A program made the translations under genes and the position numbers. From UBA1366 sp047602575 (GTDB lineage Bacteria > Bacillota > Clostridia > Oscillospirales > Ruminococcaceae), in assembly GCA_047602575.1 (NCBI GenBank), contig JASGGY010000003.1, positions 372,001-436,000 of the forward strand: a DNA stretch of 64,000 bases. Reading direction: 5' to 3'. Within the stretch, counting starts at the first letter, position 1; each line of letters starts with the position of its first letter. Of this stretch, positions 27,022-33,612 are shown piece by piece. The notes beneath the pieces were generated by a model, which had not been told where the DNA came from, made no database searches, and worked only from the letters and a program-made list of their open reading frames with translations.

Positions 27022-28045
27022 ACCGCAGCTTTTAAAAGAAGTGAAATCGGGCAAAATCGAGTCGCTCTATTATTTTTTCGGCAAAGACACCGCCGCGCTG
27101 GAGGGCTTTGCCGCGAAGCTCGTGGACAAGCTGGTGACAAAGGATGCGCGCGATTTAAACCTGCATCGTATCGCAGGTAAAAATCTGGATTTTGAAGCGC
27201 TCAGCGACGGCTGCACGGCGTACCCGATGTTCGCGGAGCGCGTGGCGGTCACGGTCAACGACCTCGACGCGGACAGTCTGGGCAAGCAGGATTTTGAGCT
27301 GCTGCTCGGCTTGCTCGGCGAGCTTTCCGAAACCACCACCGTGATTTTTTACGCCACCGGCGTGGATTTATACAAGGGCAAGCGCTTTCTTTCCGACAAA
27401 AACAAGAAGCTCTGCGACTTCTGCGCCAAGCACGGTGCGGCGTGCGAGTTCCCCTATCAGTCGGCGGCGGAGCTGAGCAAGCGCATCATTGCTTCTGCGG
27501 AAAAACGCGGCTGCACAATCGGCAAGCCCGCGGCGTTGTATCTGGCGGAGAAATGCCTGTGCAGCCAGGCTCTGATTAAAAACGAAATCGAGAAGCTCAC
27601 GGCTTATGCCGACGGCGGCGAGATCACCAAAGCGACCGTCGATCTGCTTGTCACCGGACAGCTGGAGGCGGACGCGTTCCGGCTGGCAGCCGCCATCATT
27701 CGCGGCAACGCGCAAGCCGCATTTGACATTCTGGAAAACCTGCTGGATCTGCGCAACGAGCCGATTGCGATTCTGGCGGCGGCGGCGACCGGTTTTGCCG
27801 ATCTCTACCGCGCGCGCGCCGCATCCTCCGCCGGAATGAGCGAGCAGGCGGTGCTGACGGATTTTTCTTATCCGAAAAACCGTGCGTTCGCGGTTTCAAA
27901 CGCGCTGCGCGACTGCCGCAACATCAGCACCCAACGCATCCGCGCCTGTATGACGACGCTTGCCAAAGCGGATCTGGACATGAAATCCGCGCGCGCGCCG
28001 TCGCGTCTGGTGCTGGAGCAGGCGGTGGCGGAAATGCTGCGCTGA
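27005..28045 (+). CDS. holA: DNA polymerase III delta subunit, clamp-loader wrench
   Basis: HolA opens the sliding clamp as part of the clamp-loader complex. The 346-residue protein has the family shape: SLYYFFGKDTAALEGFAAKL at the start of an AAA-like domain without a working Walker A, AERVAVTVND, then the helical C-terminal collar with EIEKLTAYADGGEIT and MKSARAPSRLVLEQAV. The start at 27005 is chosen because GGAGG lies a few bases upstream and the longer frame (to 26765) just re-reads comEC. It overlaps the comEC stop by 17 bases. The comEC-holA pairing is common in Firmicutes. Confidence 0.9.
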   Translation: MGLYTEPQLLKEVKSGKIESLYYFFGKDTAALEGFAAKLVDKLVTKDARDLNLHRIAGKNLDFEALSDGCTAYPMFAERVAVTVNDLDADSLGKQDFELLLGLLGELSETTTVIFYATGVDLYKGKRFLSDKNKKLCDFCAKHGAACEFPYQSAAELSKRIIASAEKRGCTIGKPAALYLAEKCLCSQALIKNEIEKLTAYADGGEITKATVDLLVTGQLEADAFRLAAAIIRGNAQAAFDILENLLDLRNEPIAILAAAATGFADLYRARAASSAGMSEQAVLTDFSYPKNRAFAVSNALRDCRNISTQRIRACMTTLAKADLDMKSARAPSRLVLEQAVAEMLR

Positions 28046-28144
28046 CAAGGTGCAAACGCGTCAACCACACAAAAGCATATACCCGCATTACAGCGCGTTT
28101 CTTAAAAACGGTTCAACGGAAGTCCGCGAAAGGAGCATTGTTTT

Positions 28145-28765
28145 TTGGAAAAGAACAAGCCGGCGTTCCGGCAGGCGATTATTGTCGAAGGGAAATACGA
28201 TAAAATCAAGCTGGAGTCGCTCATCGACGCGGTGATCATCCCGACCGACGGGTTCCGCATTTTCCGCGACAAGGAAAAAAAGGCGCTGATCAAGCGCTAC
28301 GCCGAGAAAAACGGCATCATTATCGTGACCGATTCCGACGCAGCCGGTTTTCAAATCCGCAGCCACATCCGCAGTTTTGTGAAAAGCGGCGCGATTTATC
28401 ATGTGTACATTCCCGATGTGTTCGGCAAAGAACGACGCAAGGAAAAGCCCTCGAAGGAGGGCAAGCTCGGCGTTGAGGGGCTGGACGCGGCGATGATTGC
28501 GGAAGCGTTTGCGCGCGCCGGCATTCCAGCCGATGACGCGCCCGGTACCGGTGCGCAGAATCCCGCCCCCATCACGCCCCTGCGCCTGTATGAGGACGGT
28601 CTGACCGGCACGCCGCAGAGTGTCGCCCGCCGCGCGCGCCTGCTCAAGCTGCTCGATCTGCCCGCGCGGATGACCCCGAAAACCATGCTGACGGCGATCA
28701 ATACCATGCTGACCGGAGCGGAATACGCGGAGTTTGTGCGGAAGCTGGATGAGGGCGAGGAATGA
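28145..28765 (+). CDS. rnmV: Ribonuclease M5, TTG start
   Basis: RNase M5 trims the precursor of 5S rRNA. The 206-residue protein carries a TOPRIM domain: the acidic motif EGKYDKIKLESL with its Glu, the VTDSDAAGFQIR DxD motif, and the following KEGKLGVEGLD segment typical of M5. A C-terminal DUF4093-type region with PRR-type helices (LLKLLDLPARMTPKTMLTAI) completes it. Translation starts at a TTG nine bases after AGGAG; no in-frame ATG is near. It is the last gene of the run starting at alaS and is followed by a terminator. Confidence 0.88.
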   Translation: MEKNKPAFRQAIIVEGKYDKIKLESLIDAVIIPTDGFRIFRDKEKKALIKRYAEKNGIIIVTDSDAAGFQIRSHIRSFVKSGAIYHVYIPDVFGKERRKEKPSKEGKLGVEGLDAAMIAEAFARAGIPADDAPGTGAQNPAPITPLRLYEDGLTGTPQSVARRARLLKLLDLPARMTPKTMLTAINTMLTGAEYAEFVRKLDEGEE

Positions 28766-28844
28766 TAAGAAGGATGAGGGGGATTGGGCGGGTTATAAGG
28801 TTTAAGGAAAAGCTTGCTTCAATGTACACGAATAAATAAAAATA

Positions 28845-28882
28845 GCAGGACTTGCACGTTTTTTTGTGCAAGTCCCGCTTTT
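28845..28882 (+). terminator. Terminator after rnmV
   Basis: GCAGGACTTGCAC pairs with GTGCAAGTCCCGC around a T-rich loop, followed by TTTTTATT. It is almost identical to the element after the phage integrase gene at 63564-63600. Confidence 0.85.
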
Positions 28883-28951
28883 TATTGCTTTTTTCAGAAT
28901 AGGTGAATTATCCGCCTTTTCAAAGCATAAAAATAGGCGCTCTGCCTTTCA

Positions 28952-29016
28952 GCAAAGTGCCTGTTTTTCGTTGGTTGCGGCGACAGGATTCGAACCTATG
29001 ACCTTCGGGTTATGAG
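28952..29016. repeat. attL, left attachment repeat with 3' half of tRNA-Met
   Basis: Identical over 65 bases to 63681-63745. Bases 28972-29016 are the 3' part of the tRNA from the anticodon loop to the CCA, on the minus strand. Identity stops right after TTATGAG, so crossover lay within the tRNA 3' half or the bases just beyond it. This fragment cannot make a tRNA. Confidence 0.9.
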
Positions 29017-29113
29017 GTTTGTTTCGTGGTTAAAACAGCTTTGAGTATCGTTAAGGAAATGCGCGTAAAATCGGGATCTTTTCAATTTACTTCTTGTGCC
29101 GTCGAACAAATAT

Positions 29114-29154
29114 TTGTTGGGTTTTATAAAATTATTGGGTTTTTGTTGGGCTAT
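29114..29154. repeat. Candidate integrase arm-type sites, left side
   Basis: Three copies close to TTRTTGGGTTTT occur at 29114-29125, 29132-29143 and 29143-29154, about 100 bases inside attL. Two more lie just inside attR. Spaced direct repeats near both crossover cores are typical arm-binding sites of tyrosine integrases. Confidence 0.5.
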
Positions 29155-29218
29155 TTAAAGTCCGATTATTTGTACAGTTCAAGTATTCTAAGTTTTCCAT
29201 AGGAGCTGGAAACAAAAA

Positions 29219-29250
29219 AGCAGGACTGTTCACATCGAGCAGTCCCGCTT
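29219..29250 (-). terminator. Terminator-like hairpin at the end of the Xre/94-residue operon
   Basis: GCAGGACTG and CAGTCCCGC form a stem directly beyond the stop codon of the leftward gene at 29256. On the minus strand the stem is followed by TTTTTTG. Confidence 0.75.
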
Positions 29251-29255
29251 TCTGG

Positions 29256-29540
29256 TTATTCAAACAGCGCCTTTAAATCTTGAAATAAAGCTTCTGCGAA
29301 TTCTTCCCCGAATTCATCTAAGCTGTTGCGATCCAACCCTCCATACTTATCCCAAAATTTCGCAGAATCCTCAGGATTCTCGGTTGATAGTTTTTCATAA
29401 AAAGTAAGCGCCCTGTCTAAAAATCCGATAGGATCATGTCTGATCTGATTCGCGTCTTGGTCACTTGCAAGACCGTATGACTTCAACATACGTTCAATAG
29501 ATACTGCCATTGATTGGGGATTATATTGGGAATCACACAT
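29256..29540 (-). CDS. Acidic 94-residue protein coupled to an Xre regulator, unknown function
   Basis: Starts at the ATG at 29540, inside the stop region of the Xre gene (8-base overlap), with GGAGGTG six bases before it, so it is translationally coupled to that gene. The longer frame to 29639 only re-reads the Xre gene. The protein is helical and acidic (SMAVSIERMLKSYGLASDQD, then DEFGEEFAEALFQDLKALFE) with no membrane helix. I do not recognise it. The tight pairing with a small Xre protein suggests a partner or antagonist of that regulator, or one half of a toxin-antitoxin pair; this is inference only. Confidence 0.7.
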   Translation of the reverse strand: MCDSQYNPQSMAVSIERMLKSYGLASDQDANQIRHDPIGFLDRALTFYEKLSTENPEDSAKFWDKYGGLDRNSLDEFGEEFAEALFQDLKALFE

Positions 29541-29754
29541 CACTTTCACCTCCATCCTCCACATACTCCATAATGTCGCCCGGCTGGCAGCCCAGAACCT
29601 TGCAAAGCTTGGCAATTGTTCTTGTGTCAATGTCGCCACCGTCTTGAATCTTTTGTAAAGTTGCTTGTCCTAAAAGCTTCTCTTTCCTAATCTTGTAGGT
29701 GGTGAAGCCTTTTTCTTTGAGAAGCGCAAGAAGCTTATCGTACTTAATCGGCAT
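29533..29754 (-). CDS. Small Xre/Cro-type helix-turn-helix regulator
   Basis: A 73-residue protein that is almost entirely one helix-turn-helix domain. KYDKLLALLKEKGFTTYKIR is the first helix pair, LLGQATLQKIQDGGDIDTRT the recognition part, and IAKLCKVLGCQPGDIMEYVED the close, the pattern of the Cro/C1 HTH_26 group. A consensus leftward promoter lies just upstream inside a region full of inverted repeats, so it probably controls itself and the divergent HIRAN operon. It is a second, separate regulator from the main phage repressor at 61460. Confidence 0.85.
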   Translation of the reverse strand: MPIKYDKLLALLKEKGFTTYKIRKEKLLGQATLQKIQDGGDIDTRTIAKLCKVLGCQPGDIMEYVEDGGESDV

Positions 29755-29819
29755 AATATCAACCTCTTTCTGTAATCTTGGGGAGCGTTTTACGGATCTG
29801 TCTACTCTTCCATGATACC

Positions 29820-29925
29820 ATTATACAGCAATACATACACTATGTCAAGGGATTAAATGCACAAATATATTCCCTAAACATTGTGCATATTGTATATTGA
29901 CTATTCCCTCGATATAGTGTATACT
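29820..29925. promoter_or_regulatory. Divergent promoters with nested inverted-repeat operators
   Basis: Leftward promoter (minus strand): TTGACA at 29843-29848 and TATAAT at 29820-29825, 17-base spacer. Rightward promoter: TTGACT at 29897-29902 and TATACT at 29920-29925, 17-base spacer. Two dyads are nested here. ATACACTAT..C.AGGGA (about 29835-29852) has its reverse complement at about 29905-29924, and ATGCACAA (29857-29864) has TTGTGCAT (29880-29889) between them. Such a layout suits control by the adjacent Xre protein. Confidence 0.75.
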
Positions 29926-29974
29926 TATATCAAGGTCAAGGAAACACCGACCAAAACAGAAAGGACTAAAAACA

Positions 29975-30397
29975 ATGAACAGCATGAAATCAAAGGTTCT
30001 GACTATGGCAAACAAGCTTGTCGGCAAGGGCTACACCCGCTCAAAGGCGATGCTCAAGGCATGGGTACTCGCAAAGGCTCAGACGGTCAGTACAAAGGTT
30101 GACGGCGTGACGTTCGAGGACAGGCAGGAGCTGTTAAAGCTTCTCAGCAAGTGCAGCCCCGTTGATATGAGCGTGAAGCTCGTCCACGAAGCCGGTAACG
30201 CTTATGACAAGAACGCCGTTGCGGTATGGGCGGCAGTGTCCGGAAAGCTCACCTGTAAAATCGGCTATCTCCCGAAAGCGGTTGCTTATGTGGTTGCCCC
30301 GCTTCTGGACAAGGGAAACGCCCCCACAAGCCGCAAGCTCGACATTGTCGGCGGCAATGAGTTCACGCTCGGCGCACGTCTGCAAATTCAGCTTTAA
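29975..30397 (+). CDS. HIRAN-domain protein
   Basis: A 140-residue protein. After a basic N-terminal stretch (about residues 1-40) comes a HIRAN domain: VDGVTFEDRQELLKLL, VKLVHEAGNAYDKNAVAVW, KIGYLPKAVAYVVAPLLDKG. HIRAN domains bind DNA ends or damaged DNA and are found fused to helicases or alone in mobile elements. It has a rightward promoter with good -35/-10 boxes and is the first gene of a short operon with two small unknown genes. Its role in the prophage is unknown; DNA-end sensing is an inference. Confidence 0.85.
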   Translation: MNSMKSKVLTMANKLVGKGYTRSKAMLKAWVLAKAQTVSTKVDGVTFEDRQELLKLLSKCSPVDMSVKLVHEAGNAYDKNAVAVWAAVSGKLTCKIGYLPKAVAYVVAPLLDKGNAPTSRKLDIVGGNEFTLGARLQIQL

Positions 30398-30410
30398 GTG
30401 GGGGCGGGAT

Positions 30411-30611
30411 ATGACGAAACAGGAACGCAAAGCCACAATTAACCGCATAGCCGCGAAGCTCCTGCTCTTATCTTACGAGAACCGGCAGCGCGTCTTTGCA
30501 AAGGCGAAACAGCTTCTTCAGGCGAATGAAAACGCCCCGTACAGCGTTACCGACCAAAGCGACACTGTACAGGACATAAGCACCGCAGAAGCGGCTACAG
30601 GCTCATTATAG
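30411..30611 (+). CDS. Small 66-residue protein in the HIRAN operon
   Basis: Starts at the ATG at 30411 behind GGGGGCGGG, 13 bases after the HIRAN gene. The N-terminal half is basic and helical (MTKQERKATINRIAAKLLLL, NRQRVFAKAKQLLQ) and the C-terminal half acidic and probably disordered. I do not recognise it. Confidence 0.55.
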   Translation: MTKQERKATINRIAAKLLLLSYENRQRVFAKAKQLLQANENAPYSVTDQSDTVQDISTAEAATGSL

Positions 30612-30662
30612 CACCACTTCGGCGCATTGTCAAGAATTTTACATACGAAAGGATTTTTCATA

Positions 30663-30944
30663 ATGGAAACCACAAAGACAACCGCAGACCCCGTCGAAAC
30701 CGACCAGAAGAAAGCATACCGCCTGTCCTGCGCGCTTGAGGAAGTCGGAATCTATCTGGAGCGCGTCAGAAGCCTGCTTACGCTCGCTTACGAGTTCCTC
30801 GACGACGTGCCGGAGGAGGTCGAGAAAGGGCAGGAATGGCAGATGTTCGTAGTCTGCCAGCGAATGCCGCTGCTGAGGGCGTTGCTTGAATCTGTGGGCG
30901 ATGTGAATTTACAGGCACTGAAACTTTCGGAGATCCGCGCATGA
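30663..30944 (+). CDS. 93-residue helical protein in the HIRAN operon
   Basis: The ATG at 30663 has AAAGGA seven bases upstream; the earlier open frame has no such site. The product is acidic and helical, with a central stretch AYRLSCALEEVGIYLERVRS and then DDVPEEVEKGQEWQMF, and ends LKLSEIRA. Small phage proteins of this style are common in Clostridia prophages, but I know no function. It is probably co-transcribed with the HIRAN gene. Confidence 0.6.
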   Translation: METTKTTADPVETDQKKAYRLSCALEEVGIYLERVRSLLTLAYEFLDDVPEEVEKGQEWQMFVVCQRMPLLRALLESVGDVNLQALKLSEIRA

Positions 30945-30983
30945 GATAGGGTGAAAGCGGGCTTGCTGTGGGGGTAGGCTCGC

Positions 30984-31814
30984 TTATTCTTCTGTAATTG
31001 GTCTGACAAACGATTGAAGTGCATCCGTTCTGCGCTGTATTATTAGATTTTTTTTATCATTATTCATCATGAAATAAGATAAACCTTTATATTGAATATC
31101 AAAAACATCAAAAGCATTTGAACTCATAGCGGTACATGCATTCACATCGAAAAAAGCAATATTATATCCATCTTCATGCAATGATGATGAATAAACAATT
31201 CCATCAAAACCTTTTGCTTTTATATAATATGAAATAATCTGTGAAATAAAATATGTGTTGCTTTCAGGTGTTATCATTGGCTTAGAAAATGTTTTACGTA
31301 TCAGTTCGCTTAATGCCGAATCTATGCTTGAAAGATTACCTATTCGCGGAATGCAACCTAGATTCACACACCTTTTTTCGTCAAGCAATACCATTTCACC
31401 AACTACAACTATATCTCCAAATCGCGGTCTTACCTCGATAAATGAAATATACGGGTTGCTCGAAACATATAAGACGGGGCAACGTCTAAAGTTTACCCGG
31501 GCTTCGTCTGCCATATAATTGGGCGGAGCACCTAAATCATTTGAACCGTAATAAGAAAATCCTTTTTCAAAAAATTTCGATTTACCATCCCAAATACGTG
31601 ACCGATAAAAAACTTGACCCTTACAGCAATGCATTATATTATTTGTTAGTGAATCTATTGTACGAAACATCTCATGATTAGTATCGCTAAAAAACGGATT
31701 TTCATTTATTTTCTTTAGGAAATCATCAAAAATCTCGTTTGCTTTTTCTCTACAATCGCTTTCAAGCTTCATTCCATCTTCGATTGACAAAACATTCTGC
31801 CCCCCCACCATCAC
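30984..31814 (-). CDS. RES-domain protein, possible NAD-degrading toxin
   Basis: The 276-residue protein has the Arg-Glu-Ser pattern of RES proteins. The Arg is in GQVFYRSR. NDLGAPPNYMADEARVNFRR leads to PVLYVSSNPYISFIEVRPRFGD with the Glu. The Ser is in GFDGIVYSSSLHEDGYNIAFFD. Known RES toxins break down NAD and are paired with an Xre-type antitoxin carrying a DUF2384 domain; no such partner is adjacent here. It also has an N-terminal helical extension of about 65 residues. Base composition is clearly more A+T-rich than the surrounding phage genes, a sign of separate transfer. The start is uncertain by a few codons because the ribosome site is weak. Confidence 0.75.
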   Translation of the reverse strand: MMVGGQNVLSIEDGMKLESDCREKANEIFDDFLKKINENPFFSDTNHEMFRTIDSLTNNIMHCCKGQVFYRSRIWDGKSKFFEKGFSYYGSNDLGAPPNYMADEARVNFRRCPVLYVSSNPYISFIEVRPRFGDIVVVGEMVLLDEKRCVNLGCIPRIGNLSSIDSALSELIRKTFSKPMITPESNTYFISQIISYYIKAKGFDGIVYSSSLHEDGYNIAFFDVNACTAMSSNAFDVFDIQYKGLSYFMMNNDKKNLIIQRRTDALQSFVRPITEE

Positions 31815-31892
31815 TCTTTTATTTTATTATATATACATATTGGCAAACTGTCAACTAAGTATCCTGAGTTTAATGCGGTTACATCATAATTC

Positions 31893-31928
31893 AAAAGCGG
31901 AGCTGCTCATCACGAACAGTCCCGCTTT
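31893..31928. terminator. Terminator-like hairpin upstream of the RES gene
   Basis: AAAAGCGGAGCTG pairs with CAGTCCCGCTTT. It belongs to the same hairpin family as 29219-29250. The rest of the gap 31815-32140 shows no convincing gene. Confidence 0.55.
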
Positions 31929-32143
31929 GTTATCCCCGCAACGCCCCCAGAGCTTCTACAAAGCCCGCTATTTTTGTTTTTCAGTAAAACTTGAAGTTGA
32001 TAAAATCGCGCATTTACGCACTTTTACATGACTAGAGCAAGCGTATAATACGGTTCGTTTCCAATCAAGCACAAAAAAGTGGGTTAAAAAACGGGTTATT
32101 TACACGCAGAAACTGTACGGATTATTGGACTGCAAAATATCAC

Positions 32144-32177
32144 TTGACAAATTCCCCACAATAGTATACTATTGTGG
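32144..32177 (+). promoter_or_regulatory. Promoter overlapped by a perfect 22-base palindrome
   Basis: TTGACA at 32144-32149 with TACTAT at 32167-32172 (17-base spacer). A perfect palindrome with 11-base arms (CCACAATAGTA and its complement) covers 32156-32177 and therefore the spacer and the -10 box. It is a strong candidate repressor operator in front of the 58-residue gene. Confidence 0.75.
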
Positions 32178-32212
32178 TATCATGTTAAATTTTGTCGAAA
32201 GTGTGTGCTATT

Positions 32213-32389
32213 ATGACAGACGAGAAAAGCTTTCAAGAGATGGTTTACGCACACATATTGAAAGAATACGGCGCGGAAGCACTGCGCAGGGTATACCTGT
32301 TTGAGGTTGAGCGAGCGGAGCTGCCGGAGATCGCGGAGGGGTTGACAGAGTGTTATGAGAGGGTAATAAGAAAAACTGGCAAGGAGTGA
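32213..32389 (+). CDS. 58-residue acidic protein upstream of the Abi module
   Basis: The ATG at 32213 follows the palindrome-controlled promoter by about 40 bases; the ribosome site is weak (GAAAG). The product begins MTDEKSFQEMVYAHILKEYG and continues EALRRVYLFEVERAELPEIA; it is helical, acidic and soluble. I do not recognise it. It could be a small regulator or antitoxin for the following Abi gene, but nothing in the sequence proves this. Confidence 0.5.
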   Translation: MTDEKSFQEMVYAHILKEYGAEALRRVYLFEVERAELPEIAEGLTECYERVIRKTGKE

Positions 32390-32462
32390 ATCCTTTCAAC
32401 CTGCAAGTCCGATTCTTTAACAAATAATTTACAACATTTTTTCTTGCCCGCGTCAAACAACC

Positions 32463-32556
32463 TTGACAAACCTCACGTTCCGTGTTATCATATAGGTAAC
32501 AACTCCCCCAGGCCTCTGTGTTTCACACATGCACACTTGGGGGCTTTCTGTTACAT
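32463..32556 (+). ncRNA. Structured RNA with promoter, directly upstream of the abiF-like gene
   Basis: Promoter TTGACA (32463-32468), 17 bases, TATCAT (32486-32491). The transcript, about 60 bases before the ribosome site, folds strongly. GTAACA (32495-32500) pairs with TGTTAC (near 32550) and CCCCCA pairs with TGGGGG. Inside is a small hairpin TGTG-TTT-CACA followed by an unpaired CATGCACACT. No T-run follows, so it is not a plain terminator. AbiF-type genes are reported to travel with a conserved non-coding RNA that works as antitoxin; this element is in a fitting place. Confidence 0.6.
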
Positions 32557-32571
32557 AAGGAGTGAGGACGT

Positions 32572-33453
32572 ATCAAAAAGGGATTCAAGACGATAGATGA
32601 GCAAATCGAACTGCTGAAAAGCCGTGGCTTATCAATCGAAGATGAAGATGAAGCGCGTAGCTTTCTTTTAAATAATAACTATTACAGAATAAGCGGCTAC
32701 ACACTTACATTGCGAAATCACGATAAATTTTATCCGTCAGTAAGCTTTCGCCACATCATGGAAATCTATAACTTTGATCGGGAATTTCGTATCCTGCTGC
32801 TTTCCGTGATTGAACGAATTGAAGTTTCGGTGAAATCTGTATATGCGTATGAGTTTTCCGGTAAACACGGTCCTTTTGGCTATTTGGAAAGTGCTTGTTT
32901 TATTAACGAAGAAGTACATAAAGAGATTATTACAAAATCTGATGCACAGATGAAGCGGCGAATTAGCCACGAAGCTTTTTTAAAGCATTTTGTTGAAGAG
33001 CGTAATGAAACGATTCCTTTTTGGGCATATGTAGACCTGTTTACGATTTCGGATATTTCGCGCCTATATACGATATCCGAGGATGACATTAAACGCAAAA
33101 TTGCAAAGCATTTCGGGATGACCTTTATAAAAGCCCCATTTGTGATGAAGCAATACCTATATGGTTTAACAATCTTAAGAAACTTGTGCGCGCATGGAAG
33201 TCGAATTTACAATCGATTATTCGTCACGAAACCAGATCTCAACAAACGTGAGTTAAGCATACTGCGGAAAGACCGCGATGGTAATCCTGACAATTCAAAG
33301 GTTTTTGGCTATTTATTAATTATCAAGAGAATACTTGATCCGGCGAGTTTTTATGAGTTCTCATCCGCACTTAAAGCCTTGTGCGTAAAATATCCGTTTG
33401 TCGACATGAAGCACTACGGTTTTTGCGATTCTTGGCAGGATGTGTTTGCATAA
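32572..33453 (+). CDS. AbiF/Abi_2-family HEPN protein, abortive-infection type
   Basis: Abi_2-type proteins are HEPN RNases that stop growth of infected cells or act as toxins. The 293-residue frame starts IKKGFKTIDEQIELLKSRGL and has NNNYYRISGYTLTLR and IYNFDREFRILLLSVIERIE. The HEPN motif is R203-x4-H208 in ILRNLCAHGSRIYNR. All are typical of AbiF/AbiD. At the place where family proteins begin, nine bases after AAGGAG, the codon is ATC rather than ATG, GTG or TTG. The first usable alternative is a TTG at 32710, which would cut 46 conserved residues. Either ATC is used weakly or the gene is silenced by a point change. It is A+T-rich compared with the phage core and flanked by structured RNAs. 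Confidence 0.8.
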   Translation: MKKGFKTIDEQIELLKSRGLSIEDEDEARSFLLNNNYYRISGYTLTLRNHDKFYPSVSFRHIMEIYNFDREFRILLLSVIERIEVSVKSVYAYEFSGKHGPFGYLESACFINEEVHKEIITKSDAQMKRRISHEAFLKHFVEERNETIPFWAYVDLFTISDISRLYTISEDDIKRKIAKHFGMTFIKAPFVMKQYLYGLTILRNLCAHGSRIYNRLFVTKPDLNKRELSILRKDRDGNPDNSKVFGYLLIIKRILDPASFYEFSSALKALCVKYPFVDMKHYGFCDSWQDVFA

Positions 33454-33563
33454 TCATATGAGATGCGTGTATAATTGGTATCAACAGTCCCTACGAGCTT
33501 TTTTAAGCGCAATACTGTAGGTCTTCTGCCGGAAAGCAGCGCGTTAAACCGCTGCTTTTCTTT
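33446..33563 (+). ncRNA. Second structured small RNA, directly downstream of the abiF-like gene
   Basis: TTGCAT (33446-33451, overlapping the abi stop codon), 18 bases, TATAAT (33470-33475) form a promoter. The predicted RNA of about 80 bases starts TCAACAGTCCC, has a CCTAC/GTAGG stem enclosing a GCTT-TTT-AAGC hairpin and an unpaired GCAATACT, then TCTTCTG. It ends in a clear terminator, AAGCAGCG...CGCTGCTTTTCTTT (33535-33563). The order of parts matches the element at 32463-32556, with different but still pairing stem bases. No frame is present. Confidence 0.6.
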
Positions 33564-33572
33564 ATTAACAAA

Positions 33573-33609
33573 AACAGCCTCCTCCGAAGCAATTCCGGAG
33601 GAGGCTGTT
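33573..33609. terminator. Bidirectional terminator between the Abi module and the late operon
   Basis: AACAGCCTCCTCCG pairs perfectly with CGGAGGAGGCTGTT around a short loop. It lies 4 bases beyond the endolysin stop codon and would end the late phage transcript. Confidence 0.85.
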
Positions 33610-33612
33610 TGC

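Noticed and set aside
28766..29255. Possible small genes around attL
   Set aside because: No frame with a ribosome site was seen; the stretch is explained by a terminator, the att core and arm-type repeats.
31840..32031. 63-residue frame upstream of the RES gene
   Set aside because: It crosses a terminator-like hairpin, has no ribosome site and no protein-like pattern.
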